From Panaeolus papilionaceus (Eukaryota; Basidiomycota; Agaricomycetes; Agaricales): a stretch of 64,000 nt of DNA. Shown piece after piece: positions 42,805 through 54,283 of this stretch; position 1 is the first letter of the stretch, and every line of letters starts with the position of its first letter. The notes under the pieces are model-generated. The model had not been told where the DNA came from. It made no database searches and saw nothing but the letters and a program-made list of their open reading frames with translations. The position numbers and the translations under genes are program-made. Location of the stretch: NCBI GenBank assembly GCA_015501605.1, contig JADNRZ010000011.1, positions 434,001 to 498,000 on the forward strand, written 5' to 3'.

Positions 42805-44053
42805 CTATACTATGGTGCGCCATCTGTTCGAAAAACATTTCAAGTCCCGGATCCTTGAAAGTTGTCGACAGCCAACTTTTTATTAGATACAGACTAATCA
42901 CTCAGCTATATAGAGCTATTCGACCCACTCACAAGGCGAAGTATGAGGGTACCGAATCCAAAAAGAGAGTCCCGGATCCATGATGAAAGTACCGGATTCG
43001 TTCTGAGAGTCCCGGATCGAGGACGAAAGTCCCGAATCCACAATGAGAGTACCGGATTTGTGACGAGAGTACCGAATGTAAATAAAATGTATGAAATTCA
43101 TAGAAATCAAGTACCGGATTCATGAAACACCTCCCGAATCCATATCTGAAGTCCCGGATCCCGACTATGAGTCCCGCATTGACAAATTTCGCGTAGAATT
43201 GGTCTCATAGGTGTTCATCCTGCTTGGACTCATCCTAAAGCTGTTTATCTTACTTCCCACTGCGTTAGTCTTTCCTCTCGCCTCAATGCTTCCAAATTCT
43301 TCAAAAAACCTTCGAAATGGGCGATTTATCGGGTTGATGGCATCAATTTTATGTCAGCGGCAGGTAAAACTAGACTAATGACTACATGCACTTTCTAATA
43401 GTTAATAATGAAAACCATTCAAATGTCGTAGCCTTTGAATTATGGCTTTGAGAGCAGTGTTTTACTGCCTTCAATGCCGCCTACACTCGAATGATGGCAT
43501 CAAACTCTTAGTCATCATCCATTTCTGGATATAAATCCGAATTATCTCGCGTTTTGGATTCGAAGGATAGATTCGAGATTTGATAGGAGCGAAGGGGTTT
43601 GGCGCTTTAAAGACGGGCATTTTGTATATAAAAGATGTAAATTTTGAATTCGGGACTGAAGATATGGATCCGGTACTTTCGCCCTCAATCCGGGACTCTC
43701 ACAATGGATCCGGTACTTTCATCGCGGATCCGGCACTTTCTTTTTGGATTCAGTATTCGATTCCAACCTTTCAGCTACCTCTGTCAGCTTCATTTGTATA
43801 AGATTTAGGTGTAAAACCACCAATAAAACCGTTTCACAACAGGTCTGGAGGATCCGGGACTTGAAATGTTTTTCGAACAGATGGTGCAATGGATCCGGTA
43901 CTTTCAACATGGATCCGGTACTCTCATCACGAATCCGGTACTCTCTAGATAGTTGAATCTTGGGTGTATATTTTATGAGTAGCTGAGTAGGGCAAAGGTT
44001 CAAGGATCCGGGACTCGAAATGTTTTTCGAACAGATGGCGCACCATACTATAC
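42805..44053. repeat. Flanking CTATAC repeats of the foldback element
   Basis: CTATAC at 42805-42810 and 44048-44053 flank the inverted repeats, suggesting a 6-bp TSD, or a shorter TA duplication in a favourable context. Confidence 0.5.
42811..44047. mobile_element. Foldback element with inverted tandem-repeat arms (1.24 kb)
   Basis: Terminal inverted repeats of about 49 bp with one mismatch, beginning TATGGTGCGCCATCTG. A third copy of the inner part of this terminus lies inside at about 43850-43885. The left arm (42960-43180) is an array of about 22-bp units of form GTCCCGGATCC/GTACCGGATT, and the right arm (43645-43755 and 43885-43945) holds the same units inverted (GATCCGGTACTTTC). No transposase is present. 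Absent from copies 1 and 3 at the same place, so it inserted after triplication. Confidence 0.8.
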
Positions 44054-45279
44054 TACAGGCTATAGTCGCATAAAGGAAAAACCTTGCGGCAGAGCTCGCT
44101 TTAAGTTTTGACTTTGAATCTGATCCAGCACACACGTTCTCTTGTACAGAAGTACTGTTATCAGATCGAAATCATAAATCGAAACGCCTTAAGCCGAAAG
44201 TTAATAGAGAATCCTGAGGGGGGTCGACGAAATCGTCGTGTTTATTTGGTTGAACATACATATGGGTCAGAAATAATTGAGGCAAAACTCAAATTGTCAT
44301 GCGAGTGACTCATACACACTCCATACATAAAAAAGATTCCAACAGGTAACAAAAATCAAGGATTATGCATGGCCCAAACATCGCAACAAGTAGACAAAAA
44401 ACCCTCAAATACAACACTCATCTTCAACAAATTCACACACGTATGACTCGCCGTCGGTAACCTCGTCTCATCAAGCCCCGCATCAAACCTCAAGAGGGAT
44501 TTCTTCTCATCTTCACTAAAGGCGTCAACGACATTCCAGAACGCGCGTATGGTGGGGTGCGAGGAGGAATAGAGCCCGCCGCAGTGTGTGTGTTGTTGGA
44601 GATCGACGATGGAAATGGGCGTGCCTGAGACCCGCCCATGAGGGTTTGAACTTCTTGTTGATCGAACATCCTTCTTGGTCTTTCATGGGTGCTCGAATGT
44701 AGTGTCGATAGGTAGGTAGCCTGGCGGCATGCATGTGGGGATGAGAAGCGTGGTTGGAAACCACGCCTCCCAGGTCGAGGGCCGATGGACGGCGGAAGAT
44801 GAGCCCCCAGCGCGGGTGAGGCCGCCCAGACGATGACAGCCATCGGCTCGCCCCCAATGGCGGTGAGACCGCGATAATCCAAATATGGAGTAATTTTGAT
44901 GGCTAAAGGTTGAATGAGGAAGGCAAGCATGAATTCCAATCTCTGAAGTAAAATATTTGGGCAATAATGGGGATATTAGGGGATGACGAAGGGGGAGTAA
45001 GGAGGTAATGTCTAAATAGGCGCCGAGAACCAGGCGCCAAGGTTGACGCATCCTCTTTGACGGGAACAACCCGAAATATGGGGTTAGTGGGTACTTACAT
45101 GTCGCGAGGGTTGACGGACTTGTAGCCGTATAGGGAGCAAGCTGCTTGTTGACAGATCTCAATGATCAGACCTCATAAGGGGGGCCTAAGCCAGATAAAG
45201 GCAGAAGCAAGGTATATTTGTGACCGAAGAGCTCGGAGCACAGGTACATGACAGTAAGCATGTAGGTTTGGCGTGAGTA

Positions 45280-45490
45280 TATAGACTCATAATGGGTATG
45301 TAGGCCCATGATGGGTGCGTAAACCCGTAGTTAATGAGCTTGCGGGCTCGTAATATATGAGTATATAGGCTCATAATGTAAGGTGAGCACGTAAGGCTCG
45401 TAGTGTAAGTGAGCGCATAAGGCTCGTAATATAATGGAGCACGTAAGGCTCGTAGTAGGGTGAGCGCGTAAGGTTCGTAATATAAGTTTT
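45280..45490. repeat. Minisatellite of about 27-bp units
   Basis: Four to five degenerate units of form GAGCACGTAAGGCTCGTAGTRTAAGT (45385-45485), preceded by looser relatives (AGGCTCATAATGGG) from 45280. It lies inside the HECT relic and helps explain the loss of its middle part. Confidence 0.7.
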
Positions 45491-45668
45491 AGCGTAGGCG
45501 CAATGAGGAGCGCCGCGCAGTTAACCTGTGGGGAGATAGGCGAGTGAGTCGGAGAAATAAAACAGGTAGTGTGAGTTGGGGGAGATAGCGGGGGAGATGG
45601 AATGGATGGGAGGAGGTGATAGACGAAATAAATGGGAAGACGTGATAGATGAGGATTTGGTTCAGGAA

Positions 45669-45689
45669 GGGGGGGGGGGGGGGGGGGGG
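45669..45689. repeat. Homopolymer run of 21 G
   Basis: An uninterrupted G tract on the plus strand inside a purine-rich zone. Such a run is prone to length error and can form G-quadruplexes. Confidence 0.95.
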
Positions 45690-47389
45690 ATAGCTAAGAA
45701 GAAAAGTAGGGTGAGTTACAGGTGGTGTTGAATCGTGTGTTGGAAAAGGCTGGGACGGAGACGTAAAAGAAATAATCGTGAGTGCTGGGATAAAAGGTGA
45801 AATGGGTCTAAGGAGAATTGGACGCAAAGGACAAGAGAGTAGAGTGGTGAGGGTAGAAATAGAGTCGCCAGCAACTCTATGGAAATGTGATGAGTGGATC
45901 GTGTACGAGTTAGTGGTTTAGTTTGGGGATTGGATATCGGATGTCGGAAAGTGATAGATGTATAGGTGGTGAATCAAAAATAAAGAAGATAGTCCGCGAG
46001 CTGCGCGCGGAGAGCAGCTCGCGGTAGAATAAGGTACATGGTGGTAACGAGGAGAGTGTGTGAGGGACAATAGTGACACGTAAGTCTCTGCGCGCCCACG
46101 TGACCAAGAAGGCGCATCTGTGGCAAGCACAGATCCTCCCAAGATGAGCGATAATAAAGCGCCAGGGTCAGTATCGTGCCGACATCATGCATAGGGACAG
46201 TAAGGAGGATAAAAGAGAGAGAAATGAACGCCAACCACAGCCCTCGATCCGTATCAAACACCTCCTTACACAACGTGAAGAATTCCTTGAATACTCCGCC
46301 GCCGTCGATACCAGCTCTGTAAAGGATGCGTCAGCGTTTCGCTCGAGAAGTTTTTGAAAATGTAAATGAGTGGAAAGGTGCTGTTGTAAAGTGTAACGAA
46401 ATAGAAGGGCGACTCCAAGACAGGCAAAGATTAAAAAGCGAAAGCGAAAGCGACAACGAAATGCGAAAGAAGGAATGAAGAAACCAAAAATCAAAAAGCA
46501 CTCACTCCTCCTCCCCAAACCTATCCACAAATCCAATCTCCACACCCCTCTTCAAATCCACATCTTGTAGCTTATCAAACCCATCCTGCGCAACCCTATC
46601 CCTCCTAATCATAATCTTCTCTCGCCTTCCCCTCCCTGCTCGTCCTAGCGCATTCACACCTAATGGAACAGCTGGCCCTCCTTCCTCCGCATTGCCATCC
46701 CCCGACTCTGGATCATCGAATAATGAAACCACGGGTGCGATAGCCTGCCTGAACCGCTGCACAGGATTAATGGCCCTCATCCCAATCCCACTTGGTGGTG
46801 CGCCCCCAAACGGATCAAACCCACCCATACCCACTCATCCCCATACTTCCGCGCCCTCCGTTGTGCCGCATCGCATCAAACACGATAAAATGCCTGAAAA
46901 TTTGCACCTTGACCTCAAACGGAATAGCAAAGGGGAGGTTGTTGAGTATAAGCCGTCTCGGCGTGAGGAGGGAGAGCTTCTGAGTGGCCATACGAGATGC
47001 GCGCGAGGCGCGCTGGTAGGCTGGGTGTTGGTGACGTGGCTGATGAGATGATGACGAGAAGGGGGAGGGGTCGACGTCCATTGCGTTAGAGTCGGTATCT
47101 TCTGAGAGGGCGGTGTTAATGAGGTTCTGTTCTTCCATGCTGCATTGTGTATGAGTATATGCGCTCAAAGGATGAGAAGGGATAAAGAAAAACGTACACA
47201 GCAGCCTCAACGAAGCCCGCCATACTCATTTCCTTCACCAACTAATGGTCCTTCGGCACGAACGGCCGTCTCGAGCTATCATTGTATCGCCATCAGCATC
47301 CTCTTCCCCAAAAAGCGGTTAAAAGAAAGAAAGAACACTCACTCCCGATCCTTAAGAGTGCCCTCCTTCCAAGGATCTCGTCCAGGCGA

Positions 47390-48120
47390 TTACCGGTGAG
47401 CAGGAGCACAACTGTTCCTGCTCTGCCGAAACCACTAAGCCCGCACCGGCTGAGCTCCCCATTGTGAAGCCCGTTCCTATTCCAGAACCTGTTGAACCTC
47501 CCATTGCTGTCAAACCTGTTCCCGCTCCTCCAGCCAAACCCTCAATAGTTCCACCACCAGCTACGAAGGGTGCGTCCTGGATTTGGACACCCGAGTACAA
47601 GATCAACTCCCAGCCTCCTGTTGGCACCACCCGCACTTTCCGTCGCACTGTCATCACCGAAACACTGTCAACGCACTCACCCTCGAAATCGCAGCAGACA
47701 AACTCTACACCATCTATGTTAACAGCAAGCTCGTCGGATCCGGAAAGTCATGGATTGACCCTGACCGCTACACCATCCGCTTCGAGCCAACAACGGACAT
47801 CATTGTCGCTGTCATTGATAGTCAGGGTGCTGGTCAGGTAGTAGTTGGTCTCATCGCATCTGGCAAGCTCTGGAACAGCTGATTCGCGACCGATATGAAA
47901 TGGGGTCACTCTCACAACTGATGGGGTTTCTGAGAAGTTCATCGATCCCACCTTTATCGACGCTTCATGGATTGCTTCCCATGTTATTGGTGCTCGTGGT
48001 ACCGGTATATGGAAGGACATTACGCCTGCCACACCTGGTAAAGCAGCAGGCCAGAAGATTTCCGAGTCAGGTATACCAAGAATCCCTGATGCTCCCAACG
48101 TGTCTATTGCTGAGGAGTAG
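47390..48120 (+). pseudogene. Unrecognised broken gene with Pro-rich linker and beta-type domain
   Basis: Reads EQEHNCSCSAETTKPAPAE, then Pro-Val repeats (VKPVPIPEPVEPP), then KGASWIWTPEYKINSQPPVG and TRTFRRTV. After a frameshift near 47660 it continues VNALTLEIAADKLYTIYVNS and DRYTIRFEPTTDIIVAVIDS to GKLWNS, a TGA at 47880, another shift near 47905, and VTLTTDGVSEKFIDPTFID to the stop at 48118. The W-I-W...ALTLEIAADKLYTIYVN pattern resembles a jelly-roll, carbohydrate-binding-like domain of secreted fungal proteins. I cannot name a family. Two frameshifts and a stop mark a pseudogene. Confidence 0.5.
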
Positions 48121-48124
48121 AAGA

Positions 48125-49075
48125 TAAGTAATGTTGTCTCCACAGGCAACATCCCTCTTTGGACTTTTATACTTTTCGTATGCATCCCATCTTTTGGAGC
48201 TTTGTGTACTTCTGTAGCAAACCCTGCGTTTTCCCGACTGTGGCCGAGTTTATTGTATAGTATGTTCCTATTGAACCCTCTTTTATGGTTGAGTCGCATC
48301 ATTCAATCGACTCCGAATCATTAATCATTCAGTGAACGAAGTTGTGAGGGAAACATTTGCAGAGATTATATATTGGAATTTCTTTTTCGTCTTTGTTGTT
48401 TGAATATCAGACCAAGATGTAATGATGATCTAAAGAGCCAAAGGGTCAGCTCCCATAAGTACTGGAGACACTTGGTTTATCAATACTATTGTGATTGGAA
48501 AATGGAGAGTTTAAAATTATAAGCTCATGCCATGTGCCAAGAAAGACGACTGTTGATACATTGAGAGCAGACATCACTACATCGGATCTAAGAGCAATAG
48601 CAATGGGGATTAACGCAGAGGAATATTAAAATTTGAGTCATAACGAAAGACATCGAACGAACTGATTGCAGCACGGCGATATCTATTATATAAGTCTTGG
48701 ATCTCAAACTGATGATACAGGAAGTCATTTATTGATGATTTTGGAGATTTTAATTGATTTTAATTTAATGGCTTTATTTATTCCAACGGCTGGCAACTTG
48801 TGTGTATGTCATCATGGGGTCGTTTCACTCAATGCAGAGTTTGGTCTTCAGCTTTACTTGGGCTTTACTCAGTGCTCAAATTTATCAGATCATTCTGGAG
48901 AAGCATGTAATGGCTGCATAAATGAATACTACAAACTGGCAGTGATTACAAGGCAATGGTGAAGATTTTGAAAAAGAGCTAAACATGACAGTACACATTT
49001 TGAAAAAGAAATAAACGAGATAGGAGAAAGATACACAATTACACATGTAATGTGTAAGAAAATGAAGCAAAAGGA
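48125..49075. other. Stretch without a supported gene
   Basis: AT-rich sequence. A frame at 48666-48962 has no recognisable motif and no composition bias. Nothing else is seen. Confidence 0.4.
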
Positions 49076-49606
49076 TGAAATGGAACTTAGTTCGAGATAT
49101 TGAAGCAGAGTCCAGTCTGTCAGTGCCCAGTCAGTTGCTAGAGGACTCAGAGGTCACAATGTGCAGTGACAGGAAGAAAACAATGTGAACTCACTAAAAC
49201 CGATCACCTATGGCCTGTCACCAACATCAAGCTGCACCTGCCCATAGCTTGATCGCATAAAAATGTTGTGAAACCTGGCCTGCAGCTGGGTAATCAATTT
49301 TGTGCAGCTCCATCTTCAACCTCTTGAGGTCATCCTCAAATTCCTTGAGTTGCAATTGAAGGAGTTGCTGCAGCGACTCGTCACCCTGTTTGACAGCACA
49401 CTTTAGGTCAGCTTTTGCAGTCGCATGTGTACTATGTAGCCTTTGAATTCGATTCCGAAGTAGTTCTGGGTCAAGTTGATGAAGTTGCTTTTCGAACCTC
49501 TGGAGATCTTTTTTGCTTTCCTTGATCTGTGATTGAAGTAGGTGCTGCAGCAGCATGTTGCCTTGTGATGCAGTGTGCTGCAGGTCAGATAGTGCAGTTG
49601 TGTGTA

Positions 49607-50048
49607 GGGATTGGCAGGGGTATGGGTAACCCGCACGGGTCACAGGTCAGGGTACAACGGGTACGGGTACAGGTTGACATATAGTGATCGCAGAAAACCC
49701 GTACCTGCAGAGGGTTTTTTTTCAACAAGAGATGAGATGTGCAATTGGTCCCGTTTCCCAACACTCCTGTTTCGAAAAGGAGGTACAAATATATATTCAA
49801 TAGAGTCTGAATATACACCCAACTGGATCACAATAGAGATTTTAAAACAGGAGACATTCAGAACACGGGGGTAAGGAACAAAAATTTAAAAAGTGATGCA
49901 AAATAATACAGATAATATTGCGGCGTATCCTGGACATTCATTGATAGGTATACAGTTGCTCACTTGGGGTCAGCAGATGATGAAGATGAATATTGGGCAC
50001 TCAAAGGGGGTCAGAGGTGGCGTATCAAGGAAGAATGCACCCCATGTG
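49607..50048. mobile_element. hAT-derived end fragment outside the main hAT element
   Basis: Begins TAGGGATTGGCAGGGGTATGGGTAACCC and contains GGGTACGGGT repeats like those of the neighbouring hAT. It is probably the left end of an older related element into which the second one inserted. The matching right end was not found. Confidence 0.5.
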
Positions 50049-52698
50049 TAGGCAATGACACGGGTCATGGTAACCCGCATGGGTAGCAGGTACGGGTTAT
50101 CTGGGTAGGGGTACGGGTCAATAGGCGCTGACCCAGTACCCGGAGGTACCCAGGCCGTTAAAATACAAAAATATTGATTAAATTCCTATATTTGTGATAA
50201 ACTGTACAGTACCACATCTAAGCAAGCTCTTGGCAAGTACACGGCTGAGAGGTATGTCGAGCAAAAAAAGCCACACAAATTATACACAAGGCCAGTTACT
50301 TCAGATTTTATTCTCAAGGGTGCTTCTATCCACACATGGTGACTGCTACTGCTGACGTGACCACACGGTCAGGGCGGACAGTGACAGTATCTGCTGCTGC
50401 TAAACAGGCACTGAAAGACATGATGCCTAAGTCGCGTCAACCAGCTGGTAACAGGTCAACAGATAATGAGGTGATTAGTATTTTTTTAACTTAACGGCGG
50501 ACATCAACTTACCACTCTCATCTTAAGGTCATATCATCGGACTCGTCACAGAAGAGCTCTCACAGCTCCCTTGCGCAGCGATCCAAGGCTGTAGCCAAGA
50601 GTGTTGGGAACGCCGCCAAAAGGGTGCTGAACGTGGTAGCACCCAAGAAAAAAAAGCGAGTCATTGAGTCTGATGATGACAGCATCACAGATGTTGTGAG
50701 TATTTTTTTGGGAAAGTGTGCTGAAATTTATAACCTACCATTTTCAGGTCAAGCCTCCAGCCAAGTATCAAAAGACCAGCACTAATCAACCGTCCACACG
50801 TCGCCGTGTTGAGATGGTTGAGGTCCCTGATGAGGACGACGAAAGCTTGTCGTCCTCTCGCACAAGGTCTCCCAGTCTTGAAATCATCAGTGAGGTGGAC
50901 AGCGAGGTGGAGAGTGATGAACAAGTATTAGGTGAGTTGTGTCGTTGCATGCTACCCATCAGAACATTTATAAGTATTCCATAGAGCGCATGATGCAAGA
51001 GTGGACCTCACCAATCTATGCGTTTTTTCACCCTGTCCCTGATATCAAGTATTCTGCCGACAATCGACAATACCATGTGTTCCACTGCTTCGCCAAATCC
51101 TGCAAAAAATCAGTAAATCGGTTCACAGACAAGAAGGATGCAGGATCAACTGGAAACTTACACAAGCATGCACGGAAATGCTGGGGGAAGGAAACCATTG
51201 CTGTGGCAATGTCAGTTAAGACAGCAACAGAGGCTCATGAAATTCTGTTAAAGTCGAAGGATGGGTCACTGCCTGAGTTTTTTCGGGTAAACGGCAATGG
51301 TAAACTGAGTTACTCACACAGACAGCACACAAAGACGCAAACAAGGTGCGCTCTCATTGTCCTTTGGTATTACGTGGCACTGACCCTCTGTATTTCAAGG
51401 GCTGAGATTGTTCGTTGGGTTTCAGAGAGTGTCCGGCCTTTCAACATCGTCAGCGACCGAGGGTTCAAAGTTTTGATGAAAACTGGGCGACCAGAGTATT
51501 ACCTACCTTCGCCGAGGACTGTTTCTCGAGATGTCTGCACCGTCTTTGCAAAGAGTCGACGACGTATTGCTGGAATTCTACAAGTAAGTGTCATTATCCA
51601 TTGCCTAAATATTGAGAACGACTAACTTACCATTATAAAGAGGCACAAAGGGCGTTTACATTTCGCCACAGACGCCTGGACTTCCCCAAACCATCGTGCC
51701 TACATGGCCGTAACAGTCCATTTTGAGCATAACGGAGAGGCAGTGGTGCTCATCCTGGATGTTGTTGAGGTCCCAAACTCAACTATTTCAAGGATGCGTC
51801 ATGGGAGCAGGATTGGATTGATACAGCTGAGAAGCTGGTCCGCACTGCATACGATGAGCACTACAAGTTGGATCTGGAGGAATCAGATGATGAATTGGTG
51901 ACAGACTTGGACGTGAATAAATCTGCGACTCAGGTAAGTTCGTTTTATTTTCATTGGGGCTGCAGCACTAATGATTCATCTCCAAGGCTCCTCAGCAGCG
52001 TTCGTCAACAGGCCATAACCTATTTGACTCTCTTCTCAAGATTGATGTCCCAAAATCCAACCCCAGGAGCGAAATTGACCGTTATCTAGCGACTCCCATT
52101 GAACATGTGGATGATATCTTAGGGTGGTGGACAGAGCGTCGGGCATTGTACCCATGTCTTTCACGGATGGCACTGGATTATGCATGTATCCCTGGTACGT
52201 TCTCATTTAAATGTGTGCATGCCTTACTAATTTTATTTTATCCAGCAACCTCTGTTGACGTTGAACGGGTGTTCAGTCGAGGCCGTTTGCTTCTCTCTCA
52301 TGTTCGTAGTCGCTTGTCTGCTGAGTCGACACGAGCATTGTTGTGTGTTGGCAATTGGAGTCTTTATGGGTATGTCCACGATAAGGACCTGGAGGCAGCT
52401 GCTGCGATGCCTGATGTTAGGGAGGATGATATTGAGGTATTAGAGGAGAACTGGGACCGTATTGTACTTAATTAGTGTTATTCATTACATTAATTAATTT
52501 ACATAAATTCTATTATATTGCTACTGGATTCAAGACGTCGGGCATGTACTTTAAGTGATAACCCAGGATATACCCATGGGTAACTCATAACCCGTTTGAC
52601 CCGATGCAAATAACCCATGGGTTGGTGGGTATGGGTTTCTATGGGTTGGGGTCCGGGTAGTCTTCCAGACACCCGTGGGTTACCCGTGTCATTGCCTA
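50049..52698 (+). mobile_element. hAT DNA transposon with internally deleted transposase (2.65 kb)
   Basis: A perfect 17-bp terminal inverted repeat, TAGGCAATGACACGGGT, at 50049 and ending at 52698. Both ends carry many ACCCGT/ACGGGT subterminal words (50060-50160, 52560-52690). The flanking octamers CCCATGTG and AAAATATG do not match, so the 8-bp TSD expected of hAT is absent, perhaps through flank deletion. It interrupts exon 5 of the GTPase copy. Confidence 0.8.
50336..52475 (+). pseudogene. hAT transposase, BED finger to dimerisation domain, middle deleted
   Basis: The spliced frame starts at 50336 (MVTATADVTTRSG) with a basic, Ser-rich N-terminus including PKKKKRV, a nuclear-localisation-like motif. 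A BED-type finger (HVFHCFAKSCKKSVNRF, NLHKHARKCW) is near 51080-51190. The catalytic N-part reads RLHFATDAWTSPNHRAYMA (first Asp). After LILDVVEVP at about 51776 the sequence jumps to LNYFKDASWEQDWIDTAEK, which removes the large middle with the other catalytic residues. The C-terminal hATC dimerisation domain is whole (SEIDRYLATPIE, LYPCLSRMALDYACIP, TSVDVERVFSRG). It is inactive alone. Confidence 0.85.
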
Positions 52699-53656
52699 AA
52701 AATATGGTACCCCGTTGCCTGTCTATATAGCAGAGCTTCGTCTAGAATAGATAGAGCTGAGGCTTGGGTGTTGTGGACAGTGGAACTTGTCAATCCTGGC
52801 CCCCTGGTCAATACAACTCTGGTCATATGAGAAACCATGAGCATATTCGCAAATACCATAAAAGGGTGAATCAACCTTCCAAATATCATTCTCAAGCTGC
52901 TGAAATGTGCACTCTGCACGCATCATTGCTTGTTCACCATGAATCATGTCCCACATTGTTGTTGTTATAGTGATCTGACCGGATGTACTGATACCTGTGA
53001 GTTGCTTGAAGGTTTCCAAAACCCTCCGCTGACTTCCAGGTAGGCGAACACAATTTATGGGTGTGAGATATAAAATACAATTGAAATATAATCTGCTAGC
53101 AAAGTAACAAAGCAGTCAACAGGATCAGTAAAGAAACATACATTAATATTGCAGCAACGAGGGTACAATTTGACCTACCCTCCATCCCTAATCCATTTCT
53201 GCAACATCGTTACAATGGTCATCTCAGATATTTTCGTATCTGCAAATCCCGGCGAGTCCACAAGATACACTGGGTGACCATTGAACTTGATGTTGTTCAA
53301 TCTGTAAGTGGAAACCGATTGTGTGAAGCCCTCCAATCGGCCACTGGATATCTTCTCAGCGCTGTTCAATCCAAGCGCCTCAATAAACTGGTTGTACAAG
53401 GAATACATGGTTAGGCATATGATCTGCAATCGCCTTGAGAGAGGACGTTAATCTGTCACACACTGAACTCTTCCCGGCTCCCGTTGGACCCATTAATCTT
53501 GCACCTGGTGTTAGATAGATATTTAGGCACATTTTTCATAAAATCAACCTACAAGACGTTAAAACCGTTGCTCTTGCGCTTTTGTTGTACTTTGTCAACA
53601 CTAACAGGACCAGTGACCTCGAGGACTTTATACGATGGCATGGCAGTAGCGTCCAT

Positions 53657-54280
53657 GATGCGTAACAAGGGTTGAGACAGAAGATGTTGAGCAGGTATCG
53701 TCCACTACGAGGAATGGCAGTGAGAGGAAGTGAGAAAGGGAGGATGGGCGCAAGCTGCATGTGTCCATGAAGGGATGCAGATGCCTCGTGTGGCCCGTCA
53801 GCAATCTATATATACATCAGATCTGATAAGATGTAGATTTCCAGGCAGAAAAAGCGGGCTATTGCGTTGCCGTCTGTGTATACAATTACTTTGTGGTAAC
53901 TGGTTGGCCACCCAAAAGCGGGAGCGGCACGGGGACATTACTTAGGTAGGTGCCAGTGGGTTGCTCGCTGCGCGCTTAACCTGCCCGATTGCATTAGAGT
54001 GACATTATGTCAGTATTTCTTCCGTGTGTCGACGTTCCACCTGCAACTTAACCGGTTCCACCTGTATGTCACCTGGGCTACGATGCGATTGAATTAGAGA
54101 GAGTGACACAGTCTACTTGATATGCTAATGTCCGAAAGAGGCTAGGAAAATGTGGTCATCGTGTGCTTAGCAACCAACTCGCGATCTCACTTCATCACAC
54201 TTGGAATCAAAATCGCATCTCCCACTTTCCCCTCCTATCTCATTGCCACCACCATTATAGCATCTCTTCCTGCAAAACTC
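53657..54280. other. GTPase upstream region, copy 3
   Basis: No gene. Near identity with 33850-34480 (about one difference per 100 bp by eye), clearly higher than in neighbouring parts of the unit. Confidence 0.6.
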
Positions 54281-54283
54281 TCG

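Larger units (their letters stand above)
44400..47138 (-). pseudogene. HECT E3 ubiquitin ligase relic (HUL5/UBE3C type), C-terminal half
   Basis: Pieces in order from 47138: RRLILNNLPFAIPFEVKVQIFRHFI, KIMIRRDRVAQDGFDKL, FVDRFGEEE and, after an intron, AGIDGGGVFKEFFTLCKEVF with DTDRGLW. These match the start of the HECT domain in HUL5/UBE3C. The middle (45000-46200) is not recognisable as HECT and contains repeats. Near 44675 the domain reappears as MFDQQEVQTLMGG, then in another frame PISIVDLQQHTHCGGLYSS, FWNVVDAF and ETRLPTASHTCVNLLK, the region of the catalytic Cys (TCVN). The active Cys remains, but the frame is broken and the C-terminus is lost. It cannot be functional. Confidence 0.75.
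44340..49075. other. Single-copy interval between unit copies 2 and 3
   Basis: Not found in the copy 1 junction, where sequence equivalent to 44405 runs straight into sequence equivalent to 49085 (both sides share AAACCCTCAAAT, then TTCGAGATATTGAA). It holds the HECT relic, a minisatellite, a poly-G run and a second pseudogene. Either copy 1 lost it or it was inserted here. Confidence 0.55.
49227..53656 (-). pseudogene. P-loop GTPase, second copy, split by hAT sequences
   Basis: The start at 53656 and exons 1-4 match the intact gene, with the same splice sites: GPTGAGKSS, FIEALGLNSAEKISSGRLEG, DSPGFADTKISEM, and TTMWD in exon 4. In exon 5, after DKFH...SALS, the frame runs into hAT sequence at about 52706 and resumes at 49606. 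About 120 bp of the exon are missing at the junction. The rest of the coiled-coil tail is at 49606-49227. Segments of exon 3 differ from the intact copy (NNIKFNGHPVYLV against NNVQYGGKLVYLV). The N-terminal 180 residues could still be made as a truncated G domain. Confidence 0.8.

Noticed and set aside
42960..43180. Regularly spaced repeats considered as a CRISPR-like array
   Set aside because: The units are degenerate, about 22 bp with no true spacers, occur inverted on the other arm and lie between transposon-like ends in a eukaryotic genome.
46692..47051. A 119-codon plus-strand frame
   Set aside because: It is antisense to the HECT relic, which has recognisable domain sequence.
48666..48962. 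A 98-codon frame in the single-copy interval
   Set aside because: No motif, no paralogue in the window and no coding composition.
50041..52706. An 8-bp TSD for the hAT element
   Set aside because: The flanking octamers CCCATGTG and AAAATATG do not match, so no TSD is claimed.
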